A stretch of DNA of 64,000 nucleotides from assembly GCA_035605975.1 (NCBI GenBank), contig DATNGG010000040.1:25722-89721 (forward strand). The letters run 5' to 3'. This DNA is from CAIKMD01 sp035605975 (GTDB taxonomy: Bacteria > Pseudomonadota > Alphaproteobacteria > ATCC43930 > CGMCC-115725). Made by a program: the position numbers and the translations under genes. Of this stretch, positions 59,859 to 64,000 are shown in pieces. The notes under the pieces were generated by a model. The model saw only the letters and a program-made list of their open reading frames with translations, was not told where the DNA came from and did no database searches. The first letter of the stretch is position 1. Every line of letters begins with the position of its first letter.

Positions 59859-60797
59859 ATGAAGCCAAGCGTCACCATCGTGAGCATTGCCGACATCCCG
59901 GTGCATATCCCCTCGGGCATCGGCCGCGAAGGCTCGAGCGCGAGCAAGCCGTTCCCGCTCGATTCGGGCGTGCCCGGCGTCAAGCTGGAATTCACCTGGC
60001 GGCGCTATGACAAGGGCTATGGCACGCCGCGCCACAAGCACATTTTCGATCAATACCGCTACAACATGACCGGCAAGCGCCAGATCAAGGACGGCTTCCT
60101 CGAAGCCGGCGAGGTCGCCTTCTATCCCGAGGGCGTCTATTACGGCCCGCAATTGCAGGAAGAGGAATGCACCGGTCTCGGCCTGCAATTCCAAGGCCTC
60201 ACCGGCATTCCCTATCTGACGCATCAGGAATTGAACGACGCGCGCAAGGCGCTTTCGGCCGAGGGCGCGACCTTCAAGGGCGGCATCTACACGAAAATCC
60301 TGCCCGACGGGCGCAAGATCAACAAGGACAGCCATGTCGCCTGCAGCGAATATGTCAGCGGCAAGCCGATCGCCTTTCCCGAAGGCCGCTTCGAGAAGCC
60401 GATCGTGATGCGCCCGCAAGCCCATCCCTGGATCGGCGACCGCACGCTCGCGGGCGTCGAGCATAAGCGCCTCGGCACTTTCGGCGGCTCAGGCATCCGC
60501 TTCACGCGGCTTCTGCCGGGCGCAACCATCCCGGCGCGCCGCGAGGACGACGCCGAGATCCGGTATCTCGTCGAAGGCTCGATCGAGTATGGCGGCAAGA
60601 GCTGGAAAGGCGGCCAGACGCTCGAGGAAGGCACTTATATGTTCGTCCAGGCCGGCGCCGAGGTCGGCGAGATCACGTCGAAGACCGGCGGCGTCTTCTA
60701 TGTGATCGAACTGCCCATGCTCGCCGATATCCTGGCGCAGCGCGCCCGCGCCGGCACGCAGGCGCCGGCGCAGGGCGACATGGCGGCGGCGCAGTAA
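59859..60797 (+). CDS. bicupin protein, copy 2 (paralogue of the gene at 58609)
   Basis: A 312-residue protein that is collinear with the divergent neighbour: same N-terminus (MKPSVTIVSIADI), same first cupin motif (GTPRHKHIFDQYRYNMTG), same degenerate second cupin (IPARREDDAEIRYLVEG) and matching VEHKRLGTFGGSGIR. AGGGAG precedes the ATG at 59859. The two are products of an old inverted duplication that has diverged in the surface loops. It is followed by a strong terminator before the TRAP binding protein. Confidence 0.78.
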   Translation: MKPSVTIVSIADIPVHIPSGIGREGSSASKPFPLDSGVPGVKLEFTWRRYDKGYGTPRHKHIFDQYRYNMTGKRQIKDGFLEAGEVAFYPEGVYYGPQLQEEECTGLGLQFQGLTGIPYLTHQELNDARKALSAEGATFKGGIYTKILPDGRKINKDSHVACSEYVSGKPIAFPEGRFEKPIVMRPQAHPWIGDRTLAGVEHKRLGTFGGSGIRFTRLLPGATIPARREDDAEIRYLVEGSIEYGGKSWKGGQTLEEGTYMFVQAGAEVGEITSKTGGVFYVIELPMLADILAQRARAGTQAPAQGDMAAAQ

Positions 60798-60813
60798 GCA
60801 TCAAGCCTCGATG

Positions 60814-60843
60814 AGGGCCGCGGCCTCGAGCTGCGGCCCTTTT
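60814..60843 (+). terminator. Rho-independent terminator after the plus-strand bicupin gene
   Basis: AGGGCCGC (60814-60821) and GCGGCCCT (60833-60840) form a perfect 8-bp stem with an 11-nt loop, followed by TTT and further Ts (TTTTACGTTTT). It lies 17 bp after the bicupin stop. It is the clearest intrinsic terminator in the window and separates the bicupin from the TRAP binding-protein gene. Confidence 0.75.
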
Positions 60844-60902
60844 ACGTTTTACCCATCCCCGAAAAACACAGCGCCAGGGATCGCTTTGACCAGGGAGGAA
60901 CG

Positions 60903-61934
60903 ATGATCGCAAAGACGATTGGGGCCATGGCCGGCGGCGCGCTCGCCCTCTCCATGATTTCGCCGGCGCGGGCCGACGTGACGTTGACGATGAATATTCC
61001 GATGCCGCGCGCCTCCTCCTTCTTCGTCGGCGTGCAAGGTCCTTGGGTCAAAGCGGTCGAAGCGGAATCAAAGGGTCACATCAAATTCGTCATGCCGGCT
61101 GCCTCGCTCGCGCCCGTCTCGCGGCAATGGGAGACGATCACGAGCGGCATTGCCGACATCACCCTGACGCCGAGCGAATATATCCGCGACCGCGTCAAGC
61201 TTCCGACGCTCGCCGAGATTCCTTTCCTTGCGCCCAACGGCGTCGCCGCCTCGGTCGCGATCTGGCGCACCTACGTCAAATATTTCGCCGCTGCGAACGA
61301 ATATAAGGGCGTGAAGCTCTTGGGGATGTGGACGACGGGCGGCAACGTGCTGCAAACGCGCAAGCGGCCGGTGACCAAGATCTCGGATTTCACCGGCCTC
61401 AAGATCTGGGTGGCGACGCCGAACATGGCGAAGGTGATCGGCAATTTCGGCGCAACGCCGGTGGCGGCGGGCAACAACAACATGTACGACATGATGTCAG
61501 GCGGGATCGTCGACGGCGCGGTCGCCGGAATGGGCGCGCTGATCTCGTTCCAGCTCGCGCATTACACCAAGGAAATCACCATCTTCCCCGGCCAGCTCGG
61601 CTACACGCTCCAATCCTTCATCATGAACGAGCGCAAATACAAGAGCCTCTCGCCCGAGGACCGCGCCGTGATCGACAAGCTCTCGGGCGAATCTTTCGCG
61701 CGCATGGCGGGCCAAGGATTCGTCGATCAGGACGAGCGCGCGGAGCCGCTCGTCAAGGCGAACGGCATCGCGACCCACAACGCCAGCCCCAACTTCATGA
61801 AAATCCTCAGGGAGCGGGTCAGCTTCTACAAGGCCAATTGGCTGGCGGCGGCGAAATCGCGCGGCGTCGACGGCGAAGCGGCCTATGACTATTACGTCAA
61901 GACCGCCGCGGAGTCCGCGTCGCTGATGAAGTGA
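60903..61934 (+). CDS. TRAP transporter solute-binding protein, DctP family
   Basis: A 343-residue exported protein. Signal peptide (IGAMAGGALALSMISPARA, cleavage near residue 24), then VTLTMNIPMPRASSFFVGVQGPWVKAVEAESKGHIKF, and later TGLKIWVATPNMAKVIGNFGATPV, the DctP mark that holds the carboxylate-binding arginine region. GGGAGGAACG precedes the ATG. No DctQ or DctM permease genes follow; the next genes are convergent copper proteins. The ligand is probably a carboxylic acid. Confidence 0.86.
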   Translation: MIAKTIGAMAGGALALSMISPARADVTLTMNIPMPRASSFFVGVQGPWVKAVEAESKGHIKFVMPAASLAPVSRQWETITSGIADITLTPSEYIRDRVKLPTLAEIPFLAPNGVAASVAIWRTYVKYFAAANEYKGVKLLGMWTTGGNVLQTRKRPVTKISDFTGLKIWVATPNMAKVIGNFGATPVAAGNNNMYDMMSGGIVDGAVAGMGALISFQLAHYTKEITIFPGQLGYTLQSFIMNERKYKSLSPEDRAVIDKLSGESFARMAGQGFVDQDERAEPLVKANGIATHNASPNFMKILRERVSFYKANWLAAAKSRGVDGEAAYDYYVKTAAESASLMK

Positions 61935-61950
61935 GGATGGGGCACACCGG

Positions 61951-62472
61951 TCACGGAGCCTTCGGCACGATCTTCAGCGCGGGGGCTGGCTCGCGCAGCT
62001 CGTCGCGGCTCTGGCCGGCAGCCGGGATTTCGATCCAGCGATGCACGCCCTGTCGGCATTCCTGGACGACCGGGAAATAGAGTGTCCGGCCGGCGGTGTC
62101 CGGCAGTTTCATCATCAGCCCGAACGTGTCGTACTCGTTATCAGGCAGCGGTCCGCCCTGCCAATCGATCTCGTCGACGCCTTCGGTGATGATCTCGCCA
62201 CCTTCGCTCTTGATCGGCTTGTCGAGCTTGCGCGTCTTGATGGCGATCGTCCAACCGGGCTTCACCTTCGGCTTCACGGCGGAAAGCCCCTCCGGAACCT
62301 TGACCCGCAAGGCCACGGTCGGCGAGCCGTCGCAGCCATGCGGCACGGTGAAGGCGCTGAAGAAATAGGAGCCGGCGGCGGCGCTGGTGGGGCTGATGGT
62401 GACATGCGCGCCGGCGTTGCCGGCGGCAAAGGCAAAGGTCGCGAAGGCCGTCAGAGCGAGTGCGCGGTGCAT
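61951..62472 (-). CDS. YcnI family (DUF1775) copper-binding protein
   Basis: A 173-residue exported protein. After the signal peptide (ALALTAFATFAFAAGNAGA) the mature N-terminus is HVTISP (H23), the single-histidine copper brace of YcnI proteins; the rest is the DUF1775 beta-sandwich (GSYFFSAFTVPHGCDGSPT, WQGGPLPDNEYDTFGL). GAGGA precedes the ATG at 62472; a GTG at 62505 that overlaps the PCuAC stop is an alternative. It is the last gene of a copper operon with PCuAC and a CopD-type protein. Confidence 0.88.
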   Translation of the reverse strand: MHRALALTAFATFAFAAGNAGAHVTISPTSAAAGSYFFSAFTVPHGCDGSPTVALRVKVPEGLSAVKPKVKPGWTIAIKTRKLDKPIKSEGGEIITEGVDEIDWQGGPLPDNEYDTFGLMMKLPDTAGRTLYFPVVQECRQGVHRWIEIPAAGQSRDELREPAPALKIVPKAP

Positions 62473-62501
62473 GTTCTCTTTCCTCATCGTTCTTGTCATC
62501 G

Positions 62502-62951
62502 TCACATTGCCATGTCGTTCGTCGCGCCGGCCTTCTGCGTCGCGACGGTCACGTGCAGCGTTCCGGCTTTCTCGAACGTCAGGGTCATGGGGAAGCTCCG
62601 CCCCTCTTTCAGCGGCCGTTTCAATCCGATCAACATCACATGCATGCCGCTGGGCACGAGCGACACGGTGCTGTTCGCCTTGACATCGATCGCCGAGAGC
62701 GGGCGCATCTTCATGATGCCGTTGTCGTTCATCTCGATGTGCAACTGCGCCCGATCCGCGACCGGCGTCGCGACGGCAACGAGGCGGTCATCGGCGTTGC
62801 CGGTGTTCTTGATGGTCATGTAGACGGCGCCGGTCTTGGTGACGGAGGCGCGGGCCCAGCAGTGATCGATCTGGATCGTCGTCGTCTGCGCGGCGGCCGT
62901 AGCGATAAAGCCGAGCATCAGAAAACCAGGCAAGGACAGCATCTTGAACAT
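62502..62951 (-). CDS. PCuAC periplasmic copper chaperone
   Basis: A 149-residue exported copper chaperone that binds Cu(I) and helps assemble the Cu-A site of cytochrome c oxidase. The H-x10-M-x21-H-x-M motif is exact: H71, M82, H104 and M106. Signal peptide LSLPGFLMLGFIATAAA. AGGAG precedes the ATG at 62951. It lies 33 bp after the CopD-type gene and 29 bp before ycnI, on the same strand, which supports a shared copper role. Confidence 0.92.
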   Translation of the reverse strand: MFKMLSLPGFLMLGFIATAAAQTTTIQIDHCWARASVTKTGAVYMTIKNTGNADDRLVAVATPVADRAQLHIEMNDNGIMKMRPLSAIDVKANSTVSLVPSGMHVMLIGLKRPLKEGRSFPMTLTFEKAGTLHVTVATQKAGATNDMAM

Positions 62952-62984
62952 CAACGGCTCCTTTGGTCGGGTTGCGTCGGTGGA

Positions 62985-64000
62985 TCACCGGATCGGAATC
63001 TCGGTGACGAAGATCGCCCTCTCGAAATCGCTCACCAGCGCATCGATCTCGACCGTCCAGGTCCCGGCGACCGGCAGCGGGGCGGCGAGCGCGTATTCGC
63101 CGGGCGCGGTCGGCGTCGCCTTGTACTGCGCCGCCTCGATGCCGAGCGCGGGATTCGACAGCCAGGCGGATACCTCGCGCGAGACCATCACCGTGCCATC
63201 GCTATTGATTAATGTGATCGCCAAATGGTTGGGGCCCGCATGGGCGGGGGTCACTGCGATGATCGCAGTCCGGTTGGCAGCCATGGTCGCAACGCTAAAG
63301 CCGGTCGGCGCTTGATCCGCTTCACCCATCGTCATGTCGTGATCCATCGGCATCGCCTCGGCGAGCGCGCGGGGCGGCGGGGTTTCGCCCATCGCCGCGG
63401 TGGCGATCACGATGCCGATCACCAGCGTCAGCTCCAGGAAGATCGATCGCCGCAGCGTTATGGCGGCGCTCATGTCGTGGCGAGCAAGACGCGGCGTCAG
63501 CCATAGCTTGTTGGCCGCGGCGAGCAGCAAAAGACCGAAGACCAGAGCCAGCTTCGCCGTCAGGCGCCGCCCGTAATCCGTCTCCAGCAAAGCCGAGGGC
63601 GTGCGCAGTTGAATAGCGGCCATCACGAGCCCAGCCAGGATCAACAGGATGACCGCCGCGACGGCGTAGTGCGAGAAGCGCCCGACCAGCGACGCGCTCG
63701 CCGCGGGCGGCAACTGCCACAGGCGGCGCGCCAGCGGCGGCAGGGCCCCGATCCAGAAGGCGGCGCACAGCACGTGCAGAACCAGCACTGGCGTGGTGAT
63801 GCCGTGCGGCAGCGCGGTCGCGACATGCCCGGTGGCGGCAAAGCCGATGGCGCCGATGACCGCGCCGCCGATCATGAGGGCGCGCGCGTGCCGCACGCGC
63901 GCTGCGGCGCCGAGGATCAGGATCGCGAGACCGAGGAACGTGATCAGCGCGCTGGTGCCGAGCGTGCAGGTGATGCCGATCTGCCAAGCCGAGGCGTCGA
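62985..64000 (-). CDS. CopD/YcnJ-type copper membrane protein with C-terminal domain (partial, 5' end beyond window)
   Basis: The frame is open to the right edge, so the N-terminus is missing. The visible 338 residues have about five membrane helices of the CopD domain (VLVLHVLCAAFWIGALPPLARRLW; VGRFSHYAVAAVILLILAGLVMA) and, from ~220 on, a soluble YtkA/FixH-like beta domain (PNHLAITLINSDGTVMVSREVSAWLSN) after a Met/His-rich linker (MPMDHDMTM), which can bind copper. Such YcnJ-like proteins import copper. The order with PCuAC and YcnI downstream is typical. Confidence 0.85.
   Translation of the reverse strand, partial: DASAWQIGITCTLGTSALITFLGLAILILGAAARVRHARALMIGGAVIGAIGFAATGHVATALPHGITTPVLVLHVLCAAFWIGALPPLARRLWQLPPAASASLVGRFSHYAVAAVILLILAGLVMAAIQLRTPSALLETDYGRRLTAKLALVFGLLLLAAANKLWLTPRLARHDMSAAITLRRSIFLELTLVIGIVIATAAMGETPPPRALAEAMPMDHDMTMGEADQAPTGFSVATMAANRTAIIAVTPAHAGPNHLAITLINSDGTVMVSREVSAWLSNPALGIEAAQYKATPTAPGEYALAAPLPVAGTWTVEIDALVSDFERAIFVTEIPIR

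Overview
The window is a high-GC, densely coded chromosomal segment of an alphaproteobacterium. The strongest evidence is the first 13 kb: the order rpsB-tsf-pyrH-frr-uppS-cdsA-rseP-bamA-skp-lpxD-fabZ-lpxA-lpxI-lpxB, all on the minus strand, with LpxI (not LpxH) as the lipid A pyrophosphatase. Codon use looks uniform and I see no insertion sequence, phage, CRISPR array, rRNA or tRNA gene. The lineage below class level (Rhodospirillales- or Hyphomicrobiales-like) is inference only.

Layout. 1-12.9 kb: envelope and translation operons (protein synthesis, UMP kinase, undecaprenyl-PP and CDP-diacylglycerol synthesis, site-2 protease, outer membrane assembly, lipid A), cut by the left edge inside lpxB. 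The usual dxr gene between cdsA and rseP is missing. 12.9-17.9 kb: a hydrolase, three small conserved-looking proteins, an RhlE-type DEAD-box helicase with a structured leader, an AEC-family carrier and a small hypothetical protein. 18-21 kb: a large hybrid sensor kinase. 21-35.5 kb: accessory metabolism, with orphan solute-binding proteins, cupins and pirin, an MFS exporter with an odd 3' end, an S10 peptidase and two Rieske oxygenase systems. 35.5-39.1 kb: a macAB-type exporter pair that lies between the 3' end of an alpha/beta hydrolase gene and a decayed second copy of that same end. 39.1-48.4 kb: a binding protein/LLM monooxygenase/hydrolase operon, a fused IorA-IorB-type molybdenum hydroxylase, an ABC-2 exporter and another binding protein with a zinc-type dehydrogenase. 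48.6-51 kb: a divergent DNA alkylation repair pair (ogt and ada-alkA fusion) around a 17-bp inverted repeat. 51-57.3 kb: an ABC exporter, a glycosyltransferase, a lemA/M48 protease pair and a diiron MBL-fold protein. 57.4-58.6 kb: an ECF sigma factor with a soluble zinc-binding anti-sigma factor. 58.6-62 kb: two divergent paralogous bicupin genes and a TRAP binding protein. 62-64 kb: a copper operon (copD-type membrane protein, PCuAC chaperone, YcnI), cut by the right edge.

Theme. Between 21 and 62 kb there are seven periplasmic binding proteins of at least five families (NMT1-like, TAXI, branched-chain amino acid type, DctP), and none has its own permease in the window. They sit instead beside oxygenases, dehydrogenases, cupins or hydrolases, which suggests many small uptake-and-catabolism modules that share permeases coded elsewhere. 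The most promising less-explored items are the ogt/ada-alkA inverted repeat, the sigma/anti-sigma/diiron protein trio, the IorAB fusion, the macAB locus flanked by a duplicated gene end, and the alternative hairpins in the helicase leader.
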